Source of the DNA: Luteipulveratus halotolerans
Lineage (GTDB): Bacteria > Actinomycetota > Actinomycetes > Actinomycetales > Dermatophilaceae
DNA length: 64,000 nucleotides
Assembly (NCBI RefSeq): GCF_001247745.1
Contig: NZ_LAIR01000002.1
Span: forward strand, 3,348,001 to 3,412,000
Direction of reading: 5' to 3'
Of this stretch, positions 43,406 through 51,221 are shown one piece after another (the first letter of the stretch is position 1; every line of letters starts with the position of its first letter). Both the position numbers and the translations under genes were made by a program. The notes beneath the pieces were generated by a model. That model saw only the letters and a program-made list of their open reading frames with translations, was not told where the DNA came from and ran no database searches.

Positions 43406-43493
43406 GGGTCTCGATACGGCTCGTTCCTCGCCTACTCGACCGGCGAAGACGCTCACCTACTCAACCCAGGTGCCGGATCCGTATCGAGACCAG
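43406..43493. repeat. Interspersed repeat family A, compound copy
   Basis: The element starts GGGTCTCGATACGGC, continues through CTACTCGACCGGCG and ends with GTATCGAGACC in the opposite sense, so outer ends are inverted. The words also extend left into the DinB stop (CCGGTCGAGTAG). Confidence 0.7.
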
Positions 43494-43525
43494 GTGTACG
43501 CGGTCGGACCGGCATGATGGGCGGG

Positions 43526-44017
43526 GTGCCGGACCGTATCGCGATGGACCTCGCGGCCTACGAAAGCAAGACCCTCGCCGAGGAGTGCTTCATCTGCGCT
43601 TTCCTCGCCGGAGAGCCGGGAAAGGAGCATCTGGTCGTCGCCGAGGACGAGCATCATGTCGCGTTCCTCGACCGGTTCCCGACCCTTCGCGGCAAGCTCC
43701 TGGCCGCGCCACGACGTCACGTCGAGCACGTCGTCCGGGACCTCACCGAGAACGAGTTCGCGGCCTTGATGCGGTTCGTCCACCGCGTCGCCCTTGCACT
43801 GGAGTCGGTGGTGCTCAGTGAGCGCACCTATGTCTACTCGCTCGGAAGCCAGCAAGGAAATGCACACCTGCACTGGCACATCGCCGCACTCCCGCCCGGC
43901 ACGCCGTACCGGGAGCAGCAGTTCGTCGCGATCATGACGGAGCACGGCGTCCTCCCGCCCGATCACGCCGCCGACACCGCGCTCGCGGAACGCATCAGGC
44001 GGGCCTACGACGGCTGA
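43526..44017 (+). CDS. HIT-family protein
   Basis: A 163-aa histidine-triad protein. The catalytic triad is in NAHLHWHIAALP (HxHxH). The N-terminal CFICAFLAG resembles the HIT zinc or strand-1 region, and HVAFLDRFPTLRGKLLAAPRRHVEHV is the conserved core. HIT enzymes hydrolyse or transfer nucleotides such as AMP derivatives or dinucleoside polyphosphates. GTG 43526 or ATG 43514 may be the start; CATGAT ends 7 nt before the GTG. It is a single gene between two repeat elements. Confidence 0.87.
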   Translation: MPDRIAMDLAAYESKTLAEECFICAFLAGEPGKEHLVVAEDEHHVAFLDRFPTLRGKLLAAPRRHVEHVVRDLTENEFAALMRFVHRVALALESVVLSERTYVYSLGSQQGNAHLHWHIAALPPGTPYREQQFVAIMTEHGVLPPDHAADTALAERIRRAYDG

Positions 44018-44048
44018 ACCGGCGCTGTCGGACCACGCGCGAACGACC

Positions 44049-44074
44049 TGGCTCACCACACGAACCAGTGCACA
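44049..44074. repeat. Solo arm of repeat family D
   Basis: The 26-bp sequence repeats the right arm of the hairpin at 33880-33941 with one base changed. It lies about 30 bp past the HIT stop. Confidence 0.75.
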
Positions 44075-44110
44075 GTCACCGACGAACCACCCTGTCGCCC
44101 GAGCCACACC

Positions 44111-44179
44111 GCTGGTTGAGCTGGTCCGGAGCGCTCCCGAAGGACCGCGTCGAGACCAGCGAGGGCCGGCTCAACCAGC
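44111..44179. repeat. Inverted repeat before the flavoprotein end (repeat family A-like)
   Basis: GCTGGTTGAGC (44111-44121) and GCTCAACCAGC (44169-44179) pair over 11 bp; CGTCGAGACCAGC lies inside. It ends 9 bp before the stop of the minus-strand flavoprotein and may also act as a terminator. Confidence 0.6.
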
Positions 44180-44187
44180 GCTGCGGC

Positions 44188-45855
44188 TCAGATGGCGCGA
44201 GCGATCGCCCGCCCAGCGGCCCGGCCCGAGAACAGGCAGCCGCCGAGGAACGTGCCCTCCAGCGCGTTGTAGCCGTGCACGCCACCGCCACCGAACCCAG
44301 CAGCCTCGCCCGCGGCGTACAGACCGGGGATCGGCGTGCCGTCGGCGGTGAGCGCCTGCGAGGACAGGTCGGTCTGGATGCCGCCGAGCGACTTGCGCGT
44401 GAGCACGTGCAGCTTGACGCCGATGAGCGGGCCGGCCTTCGGGTCGAGCACGCGGTGCGGCGACGCGACGCGGGCGAGCTTGTCGCCGCGGTAGCGACGG
44501 GCGTTGTGGATGCCCTGCACCTGCGCGTCCTTGGTGTACGGATTCGTCATCTCGCGGTCGCGCGCGACGATCTGCTTCTCGACGAGGTCGGCGTCCAGCA
44601 GCGGCGACTCGGTGAGCGCGTTCATCTTGGCGACGAGGTCCGAGAGCCGTTCTGCCACCACGAAATCGGCACCGTGCGACTTGAACGCCTCCACCGGCCC
44701 GGGTGCACCCTTGCCGAGCCTGGTCTTGGCCAGCAGCTTGAGGTCGCGGCCCGTGATGTCGGGGTTCTGCTCCGAGCCCGACAGCGCGAACTCCTTCTCG
44801 ATCATCTTCTGCGTGACGATGAACCAGGAGTGGTCGTACTGCGCGATGTCGGGCGTGGTGCGCAGGTACCTCAGCGTGCCGAGCGTGTCGTAGCCGGGCA
44901 GGTAGGGCGCGGGCAGCAGCCGCCCGAGCGCGTCGAACCACAGCGGCGACGGCCCGGGCAGGATGCGGATCGCGTGCTTCGGCCAGACGGGCGCCCAGTT
45001 CTGGATGCCCTCGACGTAGTGCCACATGCGGTCGCGGTTGACCAGACGCGCCCCTGCGTCCTGGGCGATCCCGATGCCACGGCCGTCGACGTACGCCGGC
45101 ACGCCCGTGATCATGTCGCGCGGCGGCTGCCCGAGGCGCTCGGGCCAGAACTCGCGCACCAGGTCGTGGTTGCCACCGATGCCACCGGTCGAGACCACGA
45201 CGGCCTGCGCGCGCAGCTCGAAGTCGCCTGCAGCATCACGGTTGGACGCAGCCCCGCGCTCGGCGTGGTCGGGCGCCAGGACCGTGCCTCGTACGCCGAC
45301 GACGGCGCCTCCCTCGACGATCAGCTCGTCGACGCGGTGCCGGTGCTTGAACGTGATGAGCCCCTGCTTGGCCGCCTCGACCGCGGCGTCGACGAACGGC
45401 TTGACCACGCCCGTACCCGTGCCCCAGGCGATGTGGAAGCGCGGCACCGAGTTGCCGTGACCGGTCGCCCGACCGTCACCGCGCTCGGCCCAGCCGACCA
45501 TCGGCGTGAAGCGAATCCCCTTGCCCCGCAACCAGTCTCGCTTCTCGCCAGCCGCCCACTCGACGTACGCACGGCCCCACTTCGAGGCCCAGCTGTCCTC
45601 GTCGGCGAGTCGGTCCCAACCGGCGCTGCCCTGCCAGTCCTGCCAGGCGAGGTCGAAGGAGTCCTTGACGCCGAGGCGCCGCTGCTCGGGGGTGTCGACG
45701 AGGAACAGGCCGCCGAACGACCACCACGCCTGACCGCCGAGGTTGGCGTCGTTCTCCTGGTCGACCACGACGACCTTCTTGCCCGCCGCGATCAGCTCGC
45801 TGGTGGCGACGAGCCCGGCGAGACCGGCTCCTACGACGATGACATCCGCGTCCAT
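44188..45855 (-). CDS. FAD-binding dehydrogenase (fumarate reductase/KstD-like flavoprotein)
   Basis: A 555-aa flavoprotein. The N-terminal dinucleotide fold is VIVVGAGLAGLVATSELIAAG followed by VVVVDQE. LGGQAWWSFGGLFLVDTPEQ, STGGIGGNHDLVREFWPE and a C-terminal GLYAAGEAAGFGGGGVHGYNALEG FAD motif place it in the FAD-binding dehydrogenase group annotated next to ketosteroid dehydrogenases and fumarate reductases. The substrate is unknown. No signal peptide. Start ATG 45855; TAGGTT lies 8 nt upstream and no Shine-Dalgarno is seen. Repeat family B copies lie just upstream. Confidence 0.87.
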   Translation of the reverse strand: MDADVIVVGAGLAGLVATSELIAAGKKVVVVDQENDANLGGQAWWSFGGLFLVDTPEQRRLGVKDSFDLAWQDWQGSAGWDRLADEDSWASKWGRAYVEWAAGEKRDWLRGKGIRFTPMVGWAERGDGRATGHGNSVPRFHIAWGTGTGVVKPFVDAAVEAAKQGLITFKHRHRVDELIVEGGAVVGVRGTVLAPDHAERGAASNRDAAGDFELRAQAVVVSTGGIGGNHDLVREFWPERLGQPPRDMITGVPAYVDGRGIGIAQDAGARLVNRDRMWHYVEGIQNWAPVWPKHAIRILPGPSPLWFDALGRLLPAPYLPGYDTLGTLRYLRTTPDIAQYDHSWFIVTQKMIEKEFALSGSEQNPDITGRDLKLLAKTRLGKGAPGPVEAFKSHGADFVVAERLSDLVAKMNALTESPLLDADLVEKQIVARDREMTNPYTKDAQVQGIHNARRYRGDKLARVASPHRVLDPKAGPLIGVKLHVLTRKSLGGIQTDLSSQALTADGTPIPGLYAAGEAAGFGGGGVHGYNALEGTFLGGCLFSGRAAGRAIARAI

Positions 45856-45910
45856 GACCAGCGAACCTACCCGCCCGTAGCCGCCTCGGACCGGCGAGTT
45901 CGCCGCACCG

Positions 45911-46030
45911 TCGTACGAAAAATGACTGGTCGGCACTGCATGCACTGCCGGACAGACAGACTTCGCCGCGCCGTCGTACGAAAAATGACTGGTCGGCACT
46001 GCATGCACTGCCGGACAGACGGTTTTCGTC
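45911..46030. repeat. Repeat family B, tandem pair with 63-bp period
   Basis: Two copies begin TCGTACGAAAAATGACTGG at 45911 and 45974, 63 bp apart, and share the core GGCACTGCATGCACTGCC. They fill the gap between divergent genes. The same 63-bp spacing is seen at 13571-13680. Confidence 0.85.
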
Positions 46031-46041
46031 GGAGTTGCGGG

Positions 46042-46047
46042 TTGAAT
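46042..46047 (+). promoter_or_regulatory. Leaderless -10 hexamer TTGAAT
   Basis: TTGAAT is followed by 6 nt and then the GTG at 46054. The match to TANNNT is imperfect but the spacing is that of other genes here. Confidence 0.35.
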
Positions 46048-46053
46048 GGGCGG

Positions 46054-46842
46054 GTGGCCGAGATCAGCGCAGACCTGGACGCCGCCGCCGAACAGCTGTA
46101 CGCCGAGCTGCCGGGCGGGTTCATCGCCGCCCGCGACGCCCGGGTCAAGCAGGCCCGGTCCGACGGCGACCGCGACCTCGCCGGCCAGATCAAGGCGCTG
46201 CGCAGGCCCAACGTCGCCGCCTGGCTGGTCAACCTGCTGGCCCGTGCCGACGGCGGGCTCGACGAGCTCGTCGACCTCGCCGCCCGGCTGCGCGAGGCCC
46301 AGTCGCGCCTCGACGGCGCCGCGATGAAGACGCTCGGTCAGGAGCGCGGTCAGGTCGTCGGCGAGCTGACCCAGCGGGCGGTGACGCTCGCGGGAGAGGC
46401 CGATCCGGCGTACAAGGACAGCGTCCCGATCCGCGAGCAGGTGACGGCGACGCTCGGTGCGGCCGTGGCCGACCCCGCCGCCGAGCTGGCCGTACGCAGC
46501 GGGCGGCTGGTCAACCCGTTGTCGTACGCAGGGTTCGGCGAGGTCGACCTGACGGACGCCGTCGCCACTCCCCTGCGCTCGGTGCCGCAGCCGGAGGAGC
46601 CGACGCCCACGCCGGCGCCCACGCCGACGCCGACGAAGGACGCGGAGCCCCAGGAGAAGGAGCAGCCCGAGCCGCAGGTCGACGAGAAGGCGCTGGCGAA
46701 GGCCCGCGCCGAGCTCACCAAGGCAGAGAGCCGGCTCGAGGTCGCCGAGGAGGCGTTCGCGCAGGCGCGGTCACGCCGTCATCAGGCTCGGCTGGCCGTC
46801 GAGCAGGCGCGCCTCGCGGTCGAGGAGATCGAGGACGCCTGA
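46054..46842 (+). CDS. Conserved actinobacterial hypothetical protein with coiled-coil tail
   Basis: A 262-aa soluble protein. The N-terminal 170 residues are helical and contain EQLYAELPGGFIAARDARVKQ and LRRPNVAAWLVNLLAR, a pattern I recall from many actinobacterial hypotheticals. A Pro/Thr-rich linker (about 180-210) follows, then a charged Ala/Glu/Arg coiled coil to the end. Function unknown. GTG 46054 is the start; its stop lies in the loop of a small hairpin shared with the converging lipoprotein gene. Confidence 0.8.
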   Translation: MAEISADLDAAAEQLYAELPGGFIAARDARVKQARSDGDRDLAGQIKALRRPNVAAWLVNLLARADGGLDELVDLAARLREAQSRLDGAAMKTLGQERGQVVGELTQRAVTLAGEADPAYKDSVPIREQVTATLGAAVADPAAELAVRSGRLVNPLSYAGFGEVDLTDAVATPLRSVPQPEEPTPTPAPTPTPTKDAEPQEKEQPEPQVDEKALAKARAELTKAESRLEVAEEAFAQARSRRHQARLAVEQARLAVEEIEDA

Positions 46843-46850
46843 GGCGTCCT
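46832..46850. terminator. Compact bidirectional hairpin over two stop codons
   Basis: AGGACGCC (46832-46839) and GGCGTCCT (46843-46850) pair perfectly; the 3-nt loop is the TGA of the plus-strand gene, and the TAG of the minus-strand gene begins inside the right arm. The two converging genes are only 6 bp apart. Confidence 0.6.
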
Positions 46851-47460
46851 ACTCGCCGATCTCGGTCTTGCAGTACGACCGCAGCTGGCGGGCCTGGGTG
46901 TTGTAGTCGTCGGTCAGCACGCTCTTGCCGTCGTCGCGCGCCTCGTTCATGTTGTCGAGCTCGCGGGCGACGTCGGTGGTGTGACCGGCGAAGGTGTTGT
47001 CGCCGGAGTTGCGGCCGATGGTCCGCAGCGAGGTCGCGGTGGTGCTCATGGCGTTGGCGGCCTCGTTGAGCTGGCTGGTGCTCTTGGTGCGGGTGGCGTT
47101 GTTCCACTGCCGCACGACGGAGTTCATCTTGCCGGTGGCGTTGATGCAGGCCGAGGCGAGCTTGGTGTCGTACGCCGGGGTCGTCGCCGTCGAGGTCGGC
47201 GACGCCGTGGTGGTCGTCGACGTGGTCGACGGCGTCGCGCTCGTCGTGGTCGACGACGGCGTGGTCGCCGGTGACGACGGGGTGCGCGACGCGGTCGAGG
47301 TGCTGGTCGGCAGACCGGTCGAGGCGCCGCCGTCGGTCTCGAGTGCGGTGTAGGAGGAACCGGCGTCGTCGCCGCCGGAGCAGGCGGACAACCCGACGGT
47401 GAGCAGGGCCGTGGCGGCGAGTGACATGGCCGACGTACGGCGGCGTGCAGATCGGGTCAT
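46849..47460 (-). CDS. Hypothetical lipoprotein with Ser/Thr-rich stalk
   Basis: A 203-aa lipoprotein. The signal sequence ends in the lipobox LSAC (Cys32), then SGGDD. A Thr/Ser/Pro-rich stalk of about 60 residues leads to a helical C-terminal domain (LASACINATGKMNSVVRQWNN to RQLRSYCKTEIGE) with two cysteines that may form a disulphide. I do not recognise the family. ATG 47460 is preceded by GGGAAGG. It is likely anchored to the outer face of the membrane. Confidence 0.8.
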   Translation of the reverse strand: MTRSARRRTSAMSLAATALLTVGLSACSGGDDAGSSYTALETDGGASTGLPTSTSTASRTPSSPATTPSSTTTSATPSTTSTTTTASPTSTATTPAYDTKLASACINATGKMNSVVRQWNNATRTKSTSQLNEAANAMSTTATSLRTIGRNSGDNTFAGHTTDVARELDNMNEARDDGKSVLTDDYNTQARQLRSYCKTEIGE

Positions 47461-47546
47461 GGTTCCTTCCCAGCGGTGCTGCTCGGTGACCGTCCTGGTC
47501 CCGAGCCCGTACAACCATGCACGGACCGGACGGTCAGACAAAATCG

Positions 47547-48515
47547 TCACGCCGTCGTGACATCGGGCTCTGCGGCCGGATCGGCGGCGTAGCGCGCGCT
47601 CCGGGCAGTGGTCTGCGGATGGCTGGCGAGCCACGCACGGACGTGATCGGCGACCCACTGCGGGTCCTCGAACATCGGGCAGTGTCCCAGGCCGGCGCCT
47701 TCGGCGTACGTCCAAGCGGGAAATCTCTTCACCGCGGCTCGCGCGGCCGCGACGTTGACGAGCCGGTCCTTCTCACCGTGGACGACCAGCACCGGGGCGA
47801 GGATCTTGCCGAGCTCGCGCACGTACGCCGTCCGGCGGCCGAGGACGAGCAGGATCGAGCGGGCGGCGACCAGGAACGCGTCGGTCGACGAGGCGTCGTC
47901 GGCGTGCTGGCGGGCTGCCTCGACGTGCCGCTCGAACAACCAGCGGGGCACCCGGCGACGGTCGGCCGTGACGAGCGTGAACACCTCGGTCACCTGCTGC
48001 TCGATCGTGCCGCGGGCCGCGCGACCGGTGAGGAAGCGGCGGCCGAGCGGTGGGACGGCGTAGATCCCGAACGCGACCGACACCAGCGGGTGCGGACGGT
48101 TGAGCGGTGAGATCGGGAGCGCCGCGTCGACGAGGACGACACCGCTGACGGTGCCCGGCTCGCGGGCGGCCTGGGTGGCGGAGATCAGCCCGCCCATCGA
48201 GTTGCCGACGAGGACGACGGGTCGCCCGACGACCGTCTTGAGGAAGGCGTCCAGCAGCTGCTGGTTGCGACGGACGGTCGCGTGAGCCGGGTCGACCTCG
48301 GTCAGACCGAACCCGCCGAGGTCGAGCGCGTAGACCTCGCCGTGGGGCGTGAGCAGCGGCACGAGCGAGTCCCAGTTGACCAGCGAGCCCCCGAGACCGT
48401 GGACGAGCACGAACGTCGGCCCGTCGTCCGGACCGTCGGCGTGGACGTAGTGCACGCGGCTGCCGTCGACGTCAGCCCACTCGGAGGGCAGCGGCTCAGG
48501 AGGTGTGGAGGTCAC
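47547..48515 (-). CDS. Alpha/beta-fold hydrolase
   Basis: A 322-aa hydrolase. The oxyanion motif is LVHGLGGSLVNWD, the nucleophile elbow GNSMGG (Ser), the acid lies in VVHGEKDRLV (Asp) and the catalytic His in GAGLGHCPMFEDP. A cap domain lies between. No signal peptide. The substrate is unknown; esterase, epoxide hydrolase or haloalkane-type activities are possible. GTG 48515 is chosen because TACCGT (48522-48527) ends exactly 6 nt before it and homology begins there. Confidence 0.9.
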   Translation of the reverse strand: MTSTPPEPLPSEWADVDGSRVHYVHADGPDDGPTFVLVHGLGGSLVNWDSLVPLLTPHGEVYALDLGGFGLTEVDPAHATVRRNQQLLDAFLKTVVGRPVVLVGNSMGGLISATQAAREPGTVSGVVLVDAALPISPLNRPHPLVSVAFGIYAVPPLGRRFLTGRAARGTIEQQVTEVFTLVTADRRRVPRWLFERHVEAARQHADDASSTDAFLVAARSILLVLGRRTAYVRELGKILAPVLVVHGEKDRLVNVAAARAAVKRFPAWTYAEGAGLGHCPMFEDPQWVADHVRAWLASHPQTTARSARYAADPAAEPDVTTA

Positions 48516-48521
48516 CCGAGC

Positions 48522-48527
48522 ACGGTA
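48522..48527 (-). promoter_or_regulatory. Leaderless -10 hexamer TACCGT
   Basis: On the minus strand TACCGT is followed by 6 nt and the GTG at 48515. No Shine-Dalgarno is present. Confidence 0.5.
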
Positions 48528-48564
48528 CGCCGATCCCGCGCCCCACGAGTGGGAGGTCGCCGCG

Positions 48565-48852
48565 TCACCGACGGCGCAGTCGGAGAACCTCGTCCTCGAG
48601 GTCGAGAACCATGGCAATGCCGGCAAGGTTGAGCCCGTCGGTCAGCAGCGCTCGGATCCGGGCGAGCCGAGCGACATCCGCGTCGCTGTAACGCCGAGTG
48701 CCACCGTCGGTGCGGAGCGGCTGCAGCAACCCGCGGCGCTCGTACGCGCGCAGGTTCTGGATCGAGTGCCCGGACAGCTCGGCGGCCACCGAGATCGAGT
48801 ACACGCCTCGGTGGCGACCTCGCTGAGCAGGCGGTCCGGGGGTTGACGTCAT
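48565..48852 (-). CDS. MerR-family regulator, HspR-like
   Basis: A 95-aa protein with a MerR-type winged helix: VYSISVAAELSGHSIQNLRAYERRGLLQPLRTDGGTRRYSD, the arrangement of HspR heat-shock repressors. The C-terminal helix is short and there is no effector domain. It is divergent from the Hsp20 gene, with an inverted repeat GACCGCT-N7-AGCGGTC in the gap, so it probably represses hsp20 and itself. ATG 48852 has AGGAG just upstream. Confidence 0.88.
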   Translation of the reverse strand: MTSTPGPPAQRGRHRGVYSISVAAELSGHSIQNLRAYERRGLLQPLRTDGGTRRYSDADVARLARIRALLTDGLNLAGIAMVLDLEDEVLRLRRR

Positions 48853-48882
48853 CGCTCCTGAACGCTATATGAAATGTGTGTT

Positions 48883-48903
48883 GACCGCTACAGATCAGCG
48901 GTC
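48883..48903. promoter_or_regulatory. Inverted repeat between HspR-like gene and hsp20
   Basis: GACCGCT (48883-48889), a 7-nt spacer and AGCGGTC (48897-48903). This is the same 7-7-7 geometry as the HAIR element bound by HspR (CTTGAGT-N7-ACTCAAG), but with a different sequence. The TTGACC at 48881-48886 overlaps the left arm and may be a -35. Confidence 0.6.
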
Positions 48904-48941
48904 GTGGTCACATCAGAACTGGACACGTGGAGATGATTCCC

Positions 48942-49376
48942 ATGCTTCTTCGCAACGATCCCTTCCGCGAGCTCGAGCGCCTGACCCAGCAGATGGTCGG
49001 GATGACCGGCACGACGGCCCGCCCTGCTGCGATGCCGATGGACGCCTGGTGCGAGGACGACGAGTTCGTCGTCGAGCTCGACCTACCCGGCGTCGAGCCG
49101 TCATCCATCGACCTCGACGTCGAGCGTGGCGTGCTGACCGTCCGCGCAGACCGCGGCGACCCTTCCGGAGAGCACGAGCTGTTGGCCGCAGAGCGCCCTC
49201 GGGGCGTCTTCAGCCGCCAGCTCGTGCTCGGCGAGAGCGTCGACACCGAGCACGTGAGCGCGTCGTACGACCGTGGGGTGCTGCGGCTCACGTTGCCGGT
49301 CGCCGAGGCCGCGAAGCCACGCAAGATCGAGGTCCAGCACGGGCCTCGGGCGGAGCACAAGGTCCTGCCGGCCTGA
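48942..49376 (+). CDS. Hsp20/alpha-crystallin small heat-shock protein
   Basis: A 144-aa chaperone. The N-terminus LLRNDPFRELERLTQQM is typical of actinobacterial Hsp20, followed by the alpha-crystallin domain (AWCEDDEFVVELDLPGVEPSSIDLDVE, RGVFSRQLVLGESVDTEHVSASYDRGVLRLTLPV). The GVLRLTLP motif is intact. The short tail (KPRKIEVQHG) contains an I-x-V anchoring motif. ATG 48942 has GGAG 9 nt upstream; GTG 48927 and ATG 48933 are possible alternatives. Probably controlled by the divergent MerR/HspR-like gene. Confidence 0.92.
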   Translation: MLLRNDPFRELERLTQQMVGMTGTTARPAAMPMDAWCEDDEFVVELDLPGVEPSSIDLDVERGVLTVRADRGDPSGEHELLAAERPRGVFSRQLVLGESVDTEHVSASYDRGVLRLTLPVAEAAKPRKIEVQHGPRAEHKVLPA

Positions 49377-49385
49377 GGGTCTCGC

Positions 49386-49682
49386 ATGACCGACCGTGCC
49401 ATGACCCAGGACTTCATCGACCTGGTGTGCTCGGACGCCGATCTGCTGAAGCGTGAGTTCCTCGACATCGTGAGGAGCGCGCTGTCCGACGCCGACGCCG
49501 GCAGCGCTCCTCCGGACTCGGACTCCTCAGCGGCACGCGCCCGTGACGCCGACGGTCCACGCACGCGCGGTCACGTCCCGGCCGACTCCTCGGGGTACGA
49601 CATCTCGCAGGAGCCCGTGGCTGAGCCGCGCTCTCGTGAGCGGGGGCCTCCTGCTCGGCCCATGCCCACGTCTCGCCGCTGA
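49386..49682 (+). CDS. Small hypothetical protein
   Basis: A 98-aa protein, 9 bp after hsp20 and in the same direction with GAGGGT upstream of ATG. Only the N-terminal 35 residues look structured (DFIDLVCSDADLLKREFLDIVRSAL); this pattern (CSD-DLLxxEFxxIV) recurs in short actinobacterial ORFs of unknown function. The rest is disordered and Arg/Ser/Pro-rich. Its place suggests cotranscription with hsp20. A strong hairpin follows. Confidence 0.6.
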   Translation: MTDRAMTQDFIDLVCSDADLLKREFLDIVRSALSDADAGSAPPDSDSSAARARDADGPRTRGHVPADSSGYDISQEPVAEPRSRERGPPARPMPTSRR

Positions 49683-49721
49683 TAGCCGCGTCCCGTAGCT
49701 CGGTGAACCGGAACTCGGCAG

Positions 49722-49760
49722 CGCATCACCCCCGACGCTCGTGACGTCGGGGGTGATGCG
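49722..49760. terminator. Bidirectional hairpin terminator
   Basis: CGCATCACCCCCGACG (49722-49737) pairs perfectly over 16 bp with 49745-49760; the loop is 7 nt. It lies between two converging genes. Confidence 0.9.
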
Positions 49761-49773
49761 TGAGCGGAACCGA

Positions 49774-50976
49774 TCAGAACGCGGACGTGCCGTTCGGCGT
49801 ACCCAGTCCGGTCGGGCCGTCCCAGCCGGTCTTGGCCGAGCACCACGAGGCGCACGAGCCGTTGCTGCCGGAGGTGACGTCGAACAGGCCGGACGCGTGG
49901 GCGTACGGGATGGAGTTGGCGTAGCCCGCGGTGTTGCCGGACAGGGCGTAGACCGAGGCGACGAGCGGCGACGAGAGCGAGGTGCCGCCGTACTGCGCCC
50001 AGGCCGAGCTCTGCGAGCTGGTCGGTGCGTAGACCGCGAGGCCGGTGTTGGGGTCGGCGACGGCCGACACGTCGGCGATCGCGCGGCCGCTGCACTGCGT
50101 GACCGACGAGCTCTGACCGGAGGGCGCGGTGTTGAGCGTGGTGCAGCCGGAGCCTGCGCCCGACCAGGCCGACTCGCTCCAGCCGCGCGTGTTGGACGCC
50201 TTGCTCAGCGACGTGCCGCCGACCGCCGTGACGTAGTGCGACGACGCCGGGAAGCTGCCGCCCTGGTAGCCGTTGTCACCGGTCGAGGCCGTCACGGCGA
50301 TGCCCGGGTGGTTGTACGGCGCACCGTACGACGCGTCGGACACGTCACCGCCGCCGTAGCTGTTGGAGATGGCGACGACGCCGGGCACCTTGGCGGCCTG
50401 GTTGACCGCGGCGCCGAGGTCGGCGAGCGACGCCGACTTGGCCTGGACCAGGACGATCTTGCAGTCGGGGCACGCGGCCGAGACGGCGTCCAGGTCGAGC
50501 GCCTGCTCCTGCGACCAGCCGACGTCGGTGCGGGGCAGGTTGGTGGTGCTGCCCGTCTGGCTCATCACCGTCAGGCAGCCGTTGGCCTTCGTGCACGACG
50601 AGAGCCCGAACTGCGAGCGGTAGACCCCGAGGTCGCGCTCGGCGTTGGGGTAGCCGTACGCGTCGACGATCGCGACCGTGCGACCGCCGGAGCTCAGGCC
50701 GGTCAGCTTGTACGCGCTCTGGATGTCGGTGGGCGTCTTGCCCGAGATCGCCGTCGGCGTGACGGGCTTGCCGTTGGGGGCGACGGCCTGCCCGGTGTCG
50801 GTCTGCACGCGGATCGCGTCGCAGGCGGCGTGCCCGGCGACGGGTGCCGAGCAGACACGGTGGTGCTGCACCGCGTGGGAGGCCGGGGTGACGGCCGCCG
50901 TCGCGGTGGGGCTGATCAGGCCGAGGACGCCGGTGGCTGCGATCCCGAGGCCTGGCACGAGCGAGAGCTTGCGCAT
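49774..50976 (-). CDS. Secreted S53-family (sedolisin-like) peptidase
   Basis: A 400-aa preprotein. A signal peptide covers about residues 1-27 (LGLISPTATAA). There is a short pro-region and then the catalytic domain. The sedolisin residues are visible as Glu157 and Asp161 (WSQEQALDLD), an oxyanion Asp in TASTGDNGY, and the nucleophile Ser in GGTSLSSPLVA. Six or more cysteines suggest disulphides. The usual long S53 propeptide is much reduced. Sedolisins work at acid pH and are stable outside the cell. ATG 50976 has GAGGAG 9 nt upstream. Confidence 0.88.
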   Translation of the reverse strand: MRKLSLVPGLGIAATGVLGLISPTATAAVTPASHAVQHHRVCSAPVAGHAACDAIRVQTDTGQAVAPNGKPVTPTAISGKTPTDIQSAYKLTGLSSGGRTVAIVDAYGYPNAERDLGVYRSQFGLSSCTKANGCLTVMSQTGSTTNLPRTDVGWSQEQALDLDAVSAACPDCKIVLVQAKSASLADLGAAVNQAAKVPGVVAISNSYGGGDVSDASYGAPYNHPGIAVTASTGDNGYQGGSFPASSHYVTAVGGTSLSKASNTRGWSESAWSGAGSGCTTLNTAPSGQSSSVTQCSGRAIADVSAVADPNTGLAVYAPTSSQSSAWAQYGGTSLSSPLVASVYALSGNTAGYANSIPYAHASGLFDVTSGSNGSCASWCSAKTGWDGPTGLGTPNGTSAF

Positions 50977-51209
50977 GGTGAACTCCTCACGGCAGGGGGT
51001 CAGAAGGGCTGCCGCACCCGGCAAGGTGCACCCGAATTCCGTTGCGCGCCAGAGGTTCTCGGCAATCTCACAGGCAGATGCCGAAAGTTGTCCGGAGCCA
51101 GGCGAATCCTTGGATCACAGTCATGACGTCTGTCATGGACGCAGACCGGTCCCGTCGGCTAGATCGAGGCGAGCTCGTCGGTTCGGCCCCCTCGACGACG
51201 TCCTCGGCG

Positions 51210-51215
51210 TACGGT
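51210..51215 (+). promoter_or_regulatory. Leaderless -10 hexamer TACGGT
   Basis: TACGGT is followed by 6 nt and then the ATG at 51222. No Shine-Dalgarno lies between them. Confidence 0.5.
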
Positions 51216-51221
51216 TCACGG

